Shown: positions 52,795 through 64,000, counted from the first letter of the stretch. The stretch: 64,000 nt of DNA from Flaccisagitta enflata (GCA_965153355.1 OZ231127.1:46872001-46936000), one strand, 5' to 3'. Translations and numbers: made by a program. The notes: generated by a model from the sequence alone, not told the origin.

Positions 52795-53230
52795 GTACGC
52801 CATTGAGTCGTGTTGTCGCGCGCGCCGCTGCGGCTTCCGTGGCAGCTGGTCTCGCTGCTCTGCCGCTGCCTCGTTTTTCCGCGCCTTGTTGTATGTGTGC
52901 CGTTTATGAAGCGCCCCATGTATATATAGAATTAGAAAAGAGGCAAAACCGAACCTGCAATTTCCTGGAGAGAAAATCATGTCATTTTGTGGCAACACGC
53001 GCTGGACCATTCTCAGCGCTTTCCCGGGCCGCCGTATGGAACCGCGGAACGATTTCTGCTTTTTTTCAGTTCTTTTTTTTAAAAATTCGTATCTTAACAG
53101 TGTGGTAAAGAGTAAAAAACAATACCAGTAGCCGGCGCGGAATTTTTAGCGGTTTCTTTTCAAACGTGACCTACGAACGGTCAGGTTGCCTTACAAATCT
53201 GCCCTGTCACATTTACAGTCCTGCAAGCAA
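52795..53230 (+). other. GC-rich island with no recognised gene
   Basis: GCGCGCGCCGCTGCGGC, GGGCCGCCGTATGGAACCGC and AGCCGGCGCGGAAT make this stretch much richer in CpG than its surroundings. Open frames exist on both strands but show no recognisable protein. It could be a promoter-type CpG island or a GC-rich repeat. Confidence 0.3.
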
Positions 53231-53244
53231 CATTAATGAAAATA

Positions 53245-53287
53245 CCCACAACAGCAGCATCAACAGCATCAACAGCAACAACAGCAA

Positions 53288-53326
<39 letters not shown>

Positions 53327-53388
53327 AAACAACAACAACAGAACCATAACAGCAACGACAAAATCAACAACGTCTTCGGCAACTGAAG

Positions 53389-53460
<72 letters not shown>

Positions 53461-53462
53461 TC
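53245..53462 (+). repeat. (CAA)n trinucleotide array
   Basis: CAA with CAG and CAT variants; a second, longer array lies at 53,700-54,195. Confidence 0.9.
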
Positions 53463-53559
53463 AACTCCCTCATGCAACCCCCATCCATACCCTATGTAAG
53501 CATTGCTTATTCCAACATACAGGCACTCATAACTGTGGCGTCATTAATGCGCAGTTACA

Positions 53560-53685
53560 CACTTTTCAACTTGATCATCACGGACCAACGGATGGACCAA
53601 CCGACCAACGGACCTACAGACCGAGGGACAAACGGACGGACAGACAGACAAAGTCTCTAATAGAGTTGCCTGTTTGCAACTCACA
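53560..53685 (+). mobile_element. H element 3' part
   Basis: GGACCAACGGATGGACCAAC, GACAGACAGACAAAG, TCTAATAGAGTTGCCTG then TTTGCAACTC (GTTGC/GCAAC stem). Confidence 0.6.
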
Positions 53686-53699
53686 AAAACAATATCAGT

Positions 53700-53942
53700 G
53701 ATGTAAACAACACCATTGACAAACTACAACAACGATGACAGCAACAACAAAAACAACAACAATAACTATGAAGACGACGACAATAAAATCAACAACAAAT
53801 CAACAAAAGCAACAATAACTAAGATATGAGCAACCCCAATGACAAACAACAAAGACATTAACAACAACAACAACAACAATAACAGCAACAAAAAAAACAC
53901 AACGTCAACAGCAACATCAACAACAACAACAGCAACAACAGC

Positions 53943-53995
<53 letters not shown>

Positions 53996-54109
53996 AAATA
54001 ACAATAAAAACAACGACAAAAATAACAACAAAAAACATGTACATGAAACAACCTCAACAACAACAACAAAATCAACAAAAAAAAAACAAACAAAAACAAC
54101 AAAATCACC

Positions 54110-54193
<84 letters not shown>

Positions 54194-54195
54194 AA
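53700..54195 (+). repeat. (CAA)n trinucleotide array
   Basis: About 500 bp of CAA with AAT, CAG and CGA variants. Confidence 0.9.
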
Positions 54196-54492
54196 CAACA
54201 AAGAAATACCAACATTATCATCATCATTACGTCTATTAAAGCGCCCCAAACTTCGTCTATGGCTCTCACCAATCTTACCACAGTTGAGGGTTGTTAAAAA
54301 AATATTCCATGCAAAATTTTGGGCCTCTAGATCAAAAGTTTGTCACCTTTTGGAGATTAAGTCAGTTTATTCAAAACATGATACAAATTCAATGTGAATT
54401 ATACATTAACTATTTGGTAAACCTCTAATACCACAGAGTGGCACAGTCAAAGGGGTTTATTAGGTTGCGTGCATGAGACTAAGAAAGACAAG

Positions 54493-54510
54493 AAACAAGG
54501 CCGGATAAGG
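54493..54510 (+). mobile_element. H element, 5' end cut by the 8.3-kb insert
   Basis: AACAAGGCCGGATAAGG, after which the TIR of the 8.3-kb insert begins. Confidence 0.65.
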
Positions 54511-54690
54511 TAACACATGCGGCACAATTAGGCGGAAAATGTTTGAACATTTTTAACACAGCAAATATTACTCCAGCACTATGAAATTTGATGTAAAGGT
54601 AGCTTTTTAGTTGTATTTTCATTTATTGTTAATGGTCAGGATTCTGGTTGGAGAAAATCTCAGGTTTAATGGTTTTGAAAAAAAAAAAAA

Positions 54691-55372
54691 GATGGACCCA
54701 TTTTTTTTGCACAGGGGCCCTAAAAAGACTGTAGAATCCGATTCTGATGTTCATTTTGACCTAACTTGAGCCAAAAAAATTAGAAACAGTTATTTGTACA
54801 AAAAATTGAGTCTTTTTGCTATAAAAACACTAATTTCTTAATTTTTTTTGGGTCAATTTTGACTGAAATTGATGTATTTTGATCATTTGTGCTGTACTGA
54901 TTCAATTTTCGGTGTGTTAACACAATTTTTGCTAATTTTGAAAATTTGCACTTTGATCTCAATTGCATATTGCGGTTTCTCGTTTTTTACCTATGATATG
55001 CATGTAAATGATGACAGCATATCTTACCCTAGAAAACTGTTCCAAAATATCAGTTTTTGAATTTTTTAGTTTTTGGGTCGTTTCTTCATTTTTAGGGATT
55101 TTAACACTTTTTTTTGAGCCTCCTAGATCTATACAAAATTGTTTTAGGTTCACTAAAGTATCAATTGCTATTAGTACTTTATGTTTCTGTAGAAAAAAAG
55201 TTCAAAATGTTTTATTCTTTGATATTTTTTTATGAAAAATAGCTAGTTTTGGCAAAAAAAATGTTTCCGATTTTTTTGGCGCAAGTTAGGTCAAAATGGA
55301 TATCAGAACCTTGTTCTACAGCCTTTTTAGGTCTCCTGTGCAAAAATCACGGATGGGTCCTTTTTTTTTCAT
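54691..55372. mobile_element. ~680-bp fold-back element
   Basis: Inverted arms of about 110 bp (GGACCCAT..., TTTGACCTAACTTG.GCC) surround an AT-rich centre. It lies inside the 8.3-kb TIR insert. No coding. Confidence 0.6.
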
Positions 55373-55667
55373 TAAGCTTTTTGCAAGTGGGATTCCTGTC
55401 CGTTGAGATATAATTCCAATTCAAGTCATGAATGGTTTATTTTTTACAAGATTTTCAAATAACGATCTCAAGATGTTACTGAATTTTCCCGCTTTAAATC
55501 AAGGCAAAAAGAAAAAGATTTCGGGAGGATTTTAAAGCACCCTGAGTGAAAGAAAGTGGGAAAATGTGACAGATAATTACTACTATCTAGGTAATAATTA
55601 TGGAATCAAAAGGGGTGCAATTTGATTTATCAACCTAAGTTTTTTAAATCTATGGTACTGATAGCAT

Positions 55668-56270
55668 TAGCACTTTATAAAACATTTTTGTTAACTAATA
55701 TTTTTAGTTTTTAAGCAGGGGGGCTGATTGTAAAGATTTTCATACAGTTTAGTAAGGTCTTGTTCAGCCATACTACGGAGGAGGTCGGAAAAATAGGGGC
55801 AAAAAAATCCGTATTGTAGGAGTACAGTAAATGCCTCCTAAAGTTATTGCACAAAATGTATCTTTTTTGGTAAAATTCAATTGATTCTGGTTGTTTAATT
55901 ACCTGCAGGTGCTTCTTTCCCAACGCCTTACTTGTTCTTATCATGTCCCAGAGCATTCAAATACTAGTCCTAGTTGTCCTAAAGTTGTGCTAGACTTGTC
56001 CTGAAGGTGTCCTGAAGGTGTCCAAAAGTGTATGTAGCTTACTCCAAGATATCAAGAAAATTCCCTTTCAACCAAAAGTATTTTTGAAAAATGTTTATTA
56101 ATTTTACCAGACTTGTCCTAGTCTTGTCCTAGACTTGTTCTAGACTTGTCCTAGACTTGTCCTAGACTTGTCCAAGAATTATCTCAAACTTGTCCTTCAG
56201 AATATATCACTTGTCCTAGAGCTGTCCAAGGCTTGTCCTTATTGTCCTGAAGTTGCTCTTCCTCCTTTTC
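55668..56270 (+). repeat. Arm module with TTGTCCTAGAC array
   Basis: Contains AAGCAGGGGGGCTGATTGTA, CTACGGAGGAGGTCGG and tandem CTTGTCCTAGA units. Parts recur at 60,900-61,530, some inverted (CCGACCTCCTCC) and some direct (AAGCAGGGGGGCTGATTGTA). Confidence 0.55.
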
Positions 56271-56279
56271 CACATAAGA

Positions 56280-57240
56280 GCAAATAGTTGCAAAAGCAAG
56301 AGATGGTCAGCGGTACCCGTGACCTGCCTGAGTAGGTTGTCCTTGAAGTTGAAGCGGAAGCAGGGCAGCTGCCCCGAAGGAGTTGATGGCCTATGCTTTC
56401 AGACATATCCCTTAACCTAAGAGCATAATTGAAAAACTAATTTGTTGAATAATTAATACAAAAGACTTGTTTTCTGCATAAAAATTACTTAACCATTAAA
56501 ACTAGATGTTACCTAAGATTGGATTAGTGAGTATATGAGTGGAAGCATATACTATGCAGACAGACCATTGATTTAGCATGTGGAGGCACAAAGTTTTAGC
56601 ACCACCCCCTACAGCCCAAACCCATCAACCGATTCTTTCACCTGGTACTGCTCTGGATACCTTGGGGCAATACGAATGGCGCCACTGTGGCAATTTTTGA
56701 AGTTTTCACTTTTAAACTCCTCAATTTGCAATTATTTGGCCTTTAGGGGTGGGCAAAAATTTTAGCCTCAAGGCCCAGTCATAGCCTGAAGGCCCAGATA
56801 CCAGCATTGAGGTCCAAATCTCAACCTCAAGGGCCAAATCCCAGTCAAGAGGCCCAGATCCCACCCACAAGGCTGGAATTTGGGCCTCAAGGCTGGTATC
56901 CTGGCCTCCAGGCTAGGATTTGGGCCTTTAAGCTAGAATTAAGGCCTCAAGACTGGGATTGGGGTCTCGAAGACTGGGATTGGGCCCCCGAGACTCGAAT
57001 TTTGGCCTCCAGACGGGGATTCAAAGGGGGGGGATGGAGGAGGAGGAGGAGAAGAAAATTCCCCATATGTGTGAAAGCAAAGGTCATCGACCCCTTTGGG
57101 GCCGCTGCCAAAAATGGGGGTAGAGACATAAGAGCAGAAGGGGGAGAAGATGTAAAAAGAAGAGAAAATTCCCCAAAGTGTGAATGTATAGGTCAGTGCC
57201 CTCTTTTGAGGTCGCTGCCCAAAAGTAGATAAATTCACTT
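56280..57240 (+). repeat. Family A copies
   Basis: GGTCAGCGGTACCCGTGACC at 56,304, ~21-bp AAGGCCCAGATCCCA-type units (56,760-57,010), then two GAAAATTCCCC...GGCCGCTGCC end blocks (57,053 and 57,167). Confidence 0.65.
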
Positions 57241-57479
57241 CACTCAGGCTTGCAGCTTAAAACATGTGCACCCAGTGTATAAATTGTGGGCCCTTTTTGG
57301 CATCTCAACAATTCTGATAGAGATTAATTCTCTTGACATCCATCGATTACAGGGGGACTTTTCTTTATCTAGCCTGAGTCAATATATGAGGCACTTGAGA
57401 TGCCTTTTCATGGCTTGACACTATCAAGGCTGATTCAAGTCTTATTTGTGGTCTGCAAAGACTGGTCTAGAAGGCTTTA

Positions 57480-58870
57480 GAGGGCAAGTATGAAGCTTGA
57501 GGGGATTGATTTGAGGTCTGAGTGGGCTGATTTGATGTCTGGGTTGGGCAGGTTGAGGTCTTAGAAGGCTGACTTAATGCCTAGGAGGGTGGATTTGAGG
57601 ACTGAGAGGCCTGATATGGGGGTTAGACTGCCATATGGATGAATGGTTGGACAGACTATTGAATTAAGCCCCCTTATGTTCTGCTGGACTTTGCCCCCTT
57701 TGGAACCACTACCTAACAGGTTGCCCAGGGGCAATATGTGGTCAGCGATACCCCTTGCCCTGCTTTGCATGATTGTGAATTGGAGTGAGAGGAAGCAGGG
57801 CAGCGGCCCCAAAGGGGAAAAAGTCCTGTAGAACACATGGGAACTTTTGCTCGTCCCTCTGTCCATCAATCTATCTGTTTGTCTGTCCATCTGTCAGCCC
57901 ATTCCCCCCAGGGCCTCTCAGGCCTGAAATCTGCCCCCTCAGGCCATGACTCAGTGAGGGCAGATTTGAGGCTTGAGAAGGTGGATTTCAGGCATGAGAG
58001 GGCAAATTTCAGGCCTGAGAGGGCAGATTCAAGGCCTGAACAGGTCGCCCAAGGGCAATATGTGGTCAGCGATACCCGTTGCCCTGCTTTACGTGATTGT
58101 GAAATGGAGTGAGTGGAAGCAGGGCAGCGGCCCCAAAGGCAGATTTCAGGCCTGAGAAGGAAGATTTCAGGCCTGGGTGGGCAGATTTCAGGCCTGAGAA
58201 GGCCTGGGATTAGGACGGAAAAACAAATGGACAAACAAAAGTCCATGTGTTCTTTTGGGACCGCTGCCTTAAAAACATAGAAATTCAGAATTTCATATTC
58301 AGAATCATAACCATCATAAACAAGTCATCCAAGGATCGCACATGGTCAGCGGTGCCCGATGCCCTGCTTGGAGTGATAGCTGTGATAGCTGAAGAAGTGG
58401 AGTGAGAGCAGGGCAGCGGCCCCAAAAGGCCGATGTCCTGTAGGACACAGGGGTGAATTTCCAGACGTCCTGAGAGCATATTTGGGGCCTTGGTAGCAAC
58501 TTTCCGTGTTATTCAATGGAAGTTTTGCATTTTTTCAATTTCTCATCAATTTACCATGTTATTCAATGGGAATTTTACATTTTTCTCAATTTTCATTAAT
58601 TTTCTATGTTATTCAATGAGAATCATGCAATTTTTCACTTTTTTGTAAATTTCCTATGTTATTCAATGGGAAGTTTGTATTTTGTCAATTTTCCATGTTA
58701 TTCAATGGGAAGGCTTGAGAAGCTTCGGGGGGGGGGGATATACGGACGGACGGACGGACGGACGGACGGATGTACGTACGGACGTCTGGAAATTCACCCC
58801 TGTGTCCTACAGGACATCGGCCCTTTAAGGCCGCTGCCCAAAAAAGGATTCAATCAGGCCTTGAATTTAC
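57480..58870 (+). repeat. Family A copies
   Basis: Three GTGGTCAGCGATACCC or TGGTCAGCGGTGCCCG blocks (57,738; 58,060; 58,341), each followed by a GCCCTGCTT...AAGCAGGGCAGC-type inverted pair. GCAGATTTCAGGCCTGAGAAG units (21 bp) occur at 57,958-58,210, and CCTACAGGACATCGGCCCTT at 58,805. Confidence 0.7.
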
Positions 58871-59197
58871 CTTAAATGAAAAAGAAGTGGGGCAACAGAC
58901 ACTACCGACCAGAGCTGGAACAGAATTGCCCTTTGAGGAATCAGAGGTTATTGGCCTCTCCAGGGCCACTGCCCCATTACCTCAACTTCGCAATAATAAC
59001 ATTATTGGGGCGACCTGTTTAGTTTTGAGGCAACTCTGAGGCAGTGATGGCGTAATTGTAAGCGGACGCGGACGCGTACTCGCTGTACTCGCCATTTTTG
59101 GCTGTACTCGTAAACGTAATCATTCCCTCAATTTCTGTGGACTCATAAGTGTAAGCGTAAGCGTTCATCATTTCAACGAGTACGCGCGTACGCCAAA

Positions 59198-59199
<2 letters not shown>

Positions 59200-59278
<79 letters not shown>
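59200..59278 (+). repeat. (GA)n microsatellite
   Basis: About 39 GA units. Flanked at 59,050-59,180 and 60,760-60,870 by GTACTCG/GTACGCG-rich degenerate sequence, apparently parts of one repeat split by the H element and pyrimidine arrays. Confidence 0.9.
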
Positions 59279-59279
<1 letters not shown>

Positions 59280-59460
59280 GTCCAAACGACAGACACAGCC
59301 CTTCCCCTTTGATGAAACTTTGTTTTAAAGAAATGTGGTCCAACCCATGAGCGTCCACGCTCATCACTAGGTTGATCAGTTGTTTGCTTGGTTATTTGCT
59401 TTGTTTGCTTGCTTGGTAGTGCAAAGGTGAAAAACTGAGCAAAACCTCCAATTTTTTCTT

Positions 59461-60028
59461 TTTTTAGTCGCGTGCTACGCGACTCTACACCCCGCTTTGT
59501 CCGTCGGTCGGTCGGTCGGTCGGTCGGTCGGTCGGTCGGTTGGTCGGTCGGTCACACTTTACTTTTTTTATCCGTTTTATTCCTACTAACTCATTTTAAG
59601 TAAATTAGGTCATTTAAAGTCAAATTAGATCATTTTAAGTCATTTTGGGTCATTTAAAGTCAGTTTAAGTCAATTTATGTCATTTGAGTTATTTTAATAG
59701 TTTTCAGCATTTTAGTGATTTTAGGTCAATTTCAGTCAATTTAGGTCAGTTAAGTTCAATTCAAGTCATTCTAGGTCAATTTAAGTCATTTAAAGTCATT
59801 TAAAGTCATTTTGAGTCAATTTAAGTCAATTTAAGTTATTTTAGTCACTGGGTCATCTTAGTCATTTCAGGCCAATTTAGGTCATTTTAAGTCATTTTAA
59901 GTCATTTTAAATCATTTTAAAACATCTTATATCAATTGAATTCAATGAAAGTCATTGTAGTTATGTGGTTATGTAATAAAGTAATTATTTAAGTCTTGCA
60001 CGCGACTTATAGGTGTTGGCCTTGTTCT
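59461..60028 (-). mobile_element. H element, long AAATGACT subtype, full
   Basis: Inverted, very close relative of 29,174-29,737: TTTTTTTAGTCGCGTGCTAC, a GGTCGGTCGGTCGGTC run, CATTTTAAGTCA units, ending GGTGTTGGCCTTGTT. It lies inside the 8.3-kb insert. Confidence 0.8.
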
Positions 60029-60029
60029 C

Positions 60030-60159
60030 TCTTCTTTTTTCTTTCTTCTTTTTTTCCTTTTTTCCTTTTTTCCTTTTTTTTCCTTTTTTTTCCTTTTTTC
60101 CTTTTTTTTCCTTTTTTCCTTTTTTTCCTTTTTTCCTTTTTTCTTTTCCTTTTTTCCTT

Positions 60160-60190
<31 letters not shown>

Positions 60191-60393
60191 CCTTTTCCTT
60201 TTTTCCTTTTTCTTTTTTTTTCTTTTCTTTTTTTGTTTTGTTTTGTTTTTTTTTTCCTTTTTCCTTTTTTCTTTTTTCCTTTTTTCTTTTTTTTCTTTTC
60301 CTTTTTCTTTTTTTTTCTTTTTTTCTTTTTCTATTTTTCTTCTTTCTTTCTTTCTTTCTTTTTTTCTTTTTTTCTTTCTCTATTTTTCTTTTT

Positions 60394-60445
<52 letters not shown>

Positions 60446-60449
60446 TTTT

Positions 60450-60492
<43 letters not shown>

Positions 60493-60705
60493 CTCTTTGC
60501 TAAGTCATTCCCTCTCGATTGTTTGGTCACTTGGTTATGTGAAGGTTCAAGACCGCGCAAAACATCCGATACCTTCATTTTTTCTTTCTTTCTTTCTTTC
60601 TTTCTTTTTCTTTCTTTTTTTCTTTCTTTCTTTCTTTCTTTCTTGCTATCCTTCATTCATTCATTCATTCATTCATTCATTCATTCATTCATCCATTCAT
60701 TCTTT
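60030..60705 (+). repeat. Pyrimidine array: T-rich with C, then (CTTT)n, then (ATTC)n
   Basis: TTTTTTCC units grade into CTTT units (60,340-60,490), then a unique 100-bp break, more CTTT and a final ATTC run. It starts next to the 5' end of an inverted H element. Confidence 0.9.
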
Positions 60706-60899
60706 CTGTCTTACAATTTGACCAAAATTGGCTTTACTGTGGGGTAGAAAATTGAGTTGTACTCGTTGTGTACTCGTAATTGTTATTGTACGCGATCAAA
60801 GATAGATGGAATCGTAAGCGTAATCGTACTCGCTAATGTACGCGGAATCGTAATCGGTCTGAAAAGTATCGCGTTGCCATCGCTGCTCTGGGGATAATT

Positions 60900-61530
60900 T
60901 ATGACAATGTGTTCACCCTAAGGATAATTAGGACAACATTTGGACAACTTTAGGACAACTGAGACAATTTAAGGACAATTTCAGGTAAACTCTGGGCTAT
61001 CTCTGGGATAACTCTGGGACAATTCCGGTAAAACCAATGAACATTTTTCAAAAAAACTTTTTGCTGAGAGAGTTTCTTTATATGTTGGAGTAAGCTCCTT
61101 ACATTTTTAAGGACAACTTCAGGACAAGTCTGGGACAACTGTAGGACAACTAGGACTAGTCATTGAATGCTCTGGGACATGTAAGGGACAAACAAGGTAT
61201 TGGGAAAGAAGCACCTGTAGGTAATTAAACAATCAGAATCTATTGGATTTAAACAAAAAATACAATTTGTACATTGACTTTAGGTGGTATTTACTGTATT
61301 CCTACTATACGGATTTTTTTGCCCCTATTTTTCCGACCTCCTCCATAGTGTTGGTGAACACCATGCAAAGTCTCATGACATGGTATTTTCATGAGGCTTC
61401 TTCCGAAGTCTTTCGAAGTGTGTTAGCACTTCATAAAACATTTTTGTTAACTAATATCTTTAGTTTTAAGCAGGGGGGCTGATTGTAAAGATTTTCATAC
61501 AGTTTAGTAAGGTCTTGTTCAGCCATCTGC
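60900..61530 (-). repeat. Arm module, counterpart with GGACAACTCTGG units
   Basis: Largely an inverted copy of 55,770-56,270, then a direct copy of 55,668-55,770. This marks the interior of the 8.3-kb insert as partly palindromic. Confidence 0.55.
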
Positions 61531-61679
61531 CAGCAGTAATTGCCAGCTTATCATTCAATGGAAAGTTTCCATAATTTTGCTTGTCATTTCTAAACAGTTA
61601 AAGTCAGAAAAACAGGATTGCGCCCATCTTGAAGATTTTTCGATGTAGATCAATTTGTTTTTTTGAAAAAAATCATTCA

Positions 61680-62207
61680 CAGTCAGCGGATAAGACACAA
61701 TAGGTATATATATCACTCCGCTGGTTTTGATCCAACCCACTGATATTGAACAGAATGCTGTAAACAACAACTGGTTGTTAAAATTACAGCCGGCTGTTAA
61801 GTTACAAAGTTGGCAAAAATCCAACTTTCATCAAATAGAATGAGACCTGCAGATTCATAATCCTGATGAAATTCTGAGTAGTTTGATACGTCACACTTAA
61901 CACTTTTTATAAGAAATATTTTTTTTAACATTACGTTATAATTAAATTAAACATAGATGAAAAATTTTTATTTTCATATAAAAGTATATGTTGTGACATA
62001 TCAAACTTCTCAAAATTTTATCAGGATTATGAATCTGCAGGTCTCATTCTATTTGGTGAAAGTTGGATTTTTACCAACTTTGTAACATAACAGCCGGCTG
62101 TAATTTCAACAACCAGTTGATGTTTACAGCATTCTGTTCAACATCAGTTGGTTAGATCAAAACCAATGGAGTGATATATATACCTATTGTGTTTTGTCCG
62201 CTGACTG
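61680..62207. mobile_element. 528-bp palindromic MITE, 4-bp TSD (copy 2)
   Basis: Same ends and arms as the element at 7,277-7,805, flanked by TTCA at 61,676 and 62,208. It sits inside the 8.3-kb TIR insert. Confidence 0.85.
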
Positions 62208-62804
62208 TTCACCTTTCCAGAGGCGGAGATATCTCAAGTAGAAGATAACATTAATTTATTTTTTCTATCATTTTCAGTTTTTTTTACCCATTTTGAAAAT
62301 GAAAGTTTTCACACTTTTGCTTGTCCTTTCTAAACGCTTTGAGCTACAGAGACCAGATAAGACTCATCTTGAAGATTTTTTGATATAGATTAATTTGCTT
62401 TTTTGAAAAAAAATTGTTTAGCTTTTTTAAAAGCCAAAATATCTATGGTAGAAATTGATTCCATAATTATTTCCTAGATAGTAGGGGGAGTATCATATAT
62501 CAGAAAGTAATTGGAGTAAAGCACCCGAATTATTTTGGCTACGAGATAGCACAATGCTTAGATATAGGGAGAAGGAATTAAGAGATGGAGAAACTCAATT
62601 GAACAATCGTTTCTTAAGAGGGTCTGTACATGTAACACTACTTTATATGTTCCCAAGATTTTTTGGGGGCTTCATTGAGGCCAGTGATGACCTAAATTTC
62701 GCTGATACGCCTTATTCATTTGTTTCCTGTAGTTTACTTATGCTTTTGATGTCTCAATCCTCATCTCACAGATCATGTTCCGCCTAAATGTGCCGCATGT
62801 ATTA

Positions 62805-62985
62805 GTTGCAGTGATGCGGGTGGGCAGTATGTGGGTTGGCGTGGGTGAAGTGGGTAGGCAGGGGTCGTAATGCTCAAATATCCCTATTTCTGCCAATACC
62901 GCTTCATCCAAATTTTGCTGTAACTGGCGGACGGACCTACCCCCTTATTAACTCCTGATAGAGTCGCTTATCAATTTTTCACGGA
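62805..62985 (+). mobile_element. H element, remainder after the 8.3-kb insert
   Basis: GTTGCAGTGATGCGGGTGGG, GGTAGGCAGGGGTCGTAATG, GGCGGACGGACC, TAGAGTCGCTTATC. Degenerate; the hairpin is lost. Confidence 0.6.
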
Positions 62986-63286
62986 GGACGTGGTGCGATG
63001 TGAGGAAGTGAAGAGCTCACAAAAAGAAAGAAGATATAAAAATGAGATGAATAGAAAAAGGAGAAAATAAGACAAAATTACGAAAAGGATGTGCATTGAT
63101 TGATCAAACACCGCGTCCACTTTGGTATCTCCACTCAAATTACATCTGTCATGATTATGTTCAGGTTTATAATGATAAAACAACTAACTTTTACGATAGA
63201 AAAATGCTCATACGCGATTCGGCGAAAATTCGACCACAGAAACGCGGTTTTCTGCACGGTAGATTGTCATAATTGAATCTTTTTCA

Positions 63287-63430
63287 ACGTCGTTGCACGC
63301 GATAGTCGCTGCAGGCGATAGTCGCTGCACGCGATAGTCGCTGAACGCGATAGTCGCTGCACGCGATAGTCGTTGCACGCGATAGTCGCTGCACGCGATA
63401 GTCGCTGCACGCGATAGTCGCTGCACGCGA
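63287..63430 (+). repeat. 16-bp tandem array (GCGATAGTCGCTGCAC)
   Basis: About nine near-identical 16-bp units, ending 9 bp before the ATG at 63,439. The unit contains the near-palindrome GCGATAGTCGC. Confidence 0.9.
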
Positions 63431-63438
63431 TCGGTGAA

Positions 63439-63757
63439 ATGATTCCGCCAGCGTCGACGGTTCTAGCCACCTCTTCCGCGGAACATGTCGTCGACTCGCC
63501 CATCGTTGGGGTGTTGACGGATGTCGCAGTTGGCGGAACGGCATCTGCCGCTGGAGGAGGAGGTGGAAGCGGAGGAGGAGGAGGAGGAGGAGGCGTTCCG
63601 ATGAGATATGACAATTTTGGCAATTTGGTGGTGCCGGTGGGAGGTGGCGTGTTCGGTAACGTGGTGGTGCCGCCGAACATCGGCGCCAACTCGGTGCAAG
63701 AATGGATGACCTCGGCCCCCAGTCACGCGAACCCCGCGACAGCATTGTCCACTACGG
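63439..63757 (+). CDS. Possible first coding exon of an unrecognised Gly-rich protein
   Basis: An ATG at 63,439 opens a 106-codon reading frame that ends at a consensus donor ACGG/GTGAGT in phase 1. It encodes MIPPASTVLATSSAEHVV and so on, a (Gly)n/Ser run, MRYDNFGNLVVPVGGG, then NVVVPPNIGANSVQEWM. An in-frame TAG at 63,415 and no convincing acceptor after it suggest a start exon. The Gly-rich style resembles the ZNF474-like gene, but I do not recognise the family. A 16-bp tandem array lies immediately upstream. Confidence 0.5.
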
Positions 63758-64000
63758 GTGAGTAGTACTGACTGAGTATTGATCGGAGAGAAAGGGAGAC
63801 AAAACAGAAAGACAGACAGGCAGACAGACAGACAAACAGACAGACAGACAAACAGACAGAAAGAGAGACAGACAAAGACAGAGAGAGAATGACAGAGAAA
63901 CTGACAGGAAGAGAAAGAGGAATAAAAAGAAAAAGATGCACAGAAAAAATGAGAGACAGAGAAGCAAACAAATAGCCACCCAACTATCACAAACAATAAC

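Larger units (their letters stand above)
54511..62804. mobile_element. 8.3-kb TIR-bounded insert splitting an H element
   Basis: Left end TAACACATGCGGCACAATTA then GGCGGAAAA; right end (inverted) TAATACATGCGGCACATTTA then GGCGGAACA. The flanks are the two halves of one H copy (ACAAGGCCGGATA at the left; GTTGCAGTGATGCGGGTGGG at the right), which fixes the ends. Matching inner sequences (CTATCTAGG(T/A)AATAATTATG at 55,583, inverted at 62,455) show long imperfect arms. The interior holds family A arrays, a full H copy, a palindromic MITE and pyrimidine arrays. No transposase found. Confidence 0.65.

Noticed and set aside
53166-53660. Asn-rich protein starting MTYERSGCLTNLPCHIYS
   Set aside because: Mostly a CAA array; the short complex N-terminus has no supporting splice or family evidence.
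59985-60747. Lys/Glu-rich and Phe/Ser-rich open frames over 220 residues
   Set aside because: Pyrimidine microsatellite; no splice or start context.
63287-63430. CRISPR-like array
   Set aside because: 16-bp head-to-tail units without spacers.

Overview
This is gene-poor animal nuclear DNA. Split genes with GT/AG introns, CR1/L2-type LINE reverse transcriptases, many DNA-transposon footprints with target-site duplications and very long dinucleotide arrays point to an invertebrate metazoan, probably marine. The species cannot be read from the sequence. No rRNA, tRNA, CRISPR or prokaryotic operon structure was seen.

Two host genes can be assembled. On the minus strand, four phase-0 exons (23,695 down to 20,222) encode a PHD finger followed by an EF-hand-like segment, the architecture of PHF24; both ends of the gene are missing. 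On the plus strand, seven exons (43,982 to 48,646) give a complete 361-residue ZNF474/ZC2HC1-type protein with three identically spaced C2HC zinc motifs and a Gln/Gly-rich tail. Three further plus-strand exons with good splice sites (24,133; 35,396; 63,439) belong to genes I do not recognise. The two assembled genes show no functional link.

Layout. 1-9 kb: a small fold-back element, a ~6 kb inverted-repeat segment holding 21-bp arrays, and a 529-bp palindromic MITE. 9-14 kb: a repeat called X here, a LINE 3' fragment split by a pogo/Tc1-like MITE, and a Tc1-like MITE. 15-19 kb: a 4.0-kb TIR-bounded insert in a GATA array, filled with palindromic tandem repeats, a hAT element and a MULE-like element. 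20-25 kb: the PHF24-like exons and CAG/CA/GAAC arrays. 25.8-33.4 kb: a hAT element with an 8-bp duplication, then two TA-flanked fold-back elements, each with a nested insert. 37.8-43.8 kb: a four-level nest (repeat X, LINE, 1.6-kb CAC-ended element with 5-bp duplication, MULE-like element). 44-48.6 kb: the zinc-finger gene. 49.7-52.8 kb: huge CT arrays and two MITEs. 54.5-62.8 kb: an 8.3-kb TIR-bounded insert that splits a short interspersed element. 63.4 kb: a new first exon.

The most distinctive feature is an abundant short interspersed family (about 30 copies, called H here). Each full copy begins near ACAAGGCC, has a GACC/GACGG-rich core, and ends in a small hairpin followed by AAAAA. 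The hairpin stem changes between subfamilies, with compensatory changes on both arms and in a third copy of the same motif near the 5' end. This architecture resembles Helentron-associated elements. H ends sit just upstream of three of the six splice acceptors of the zinc-finger gene.
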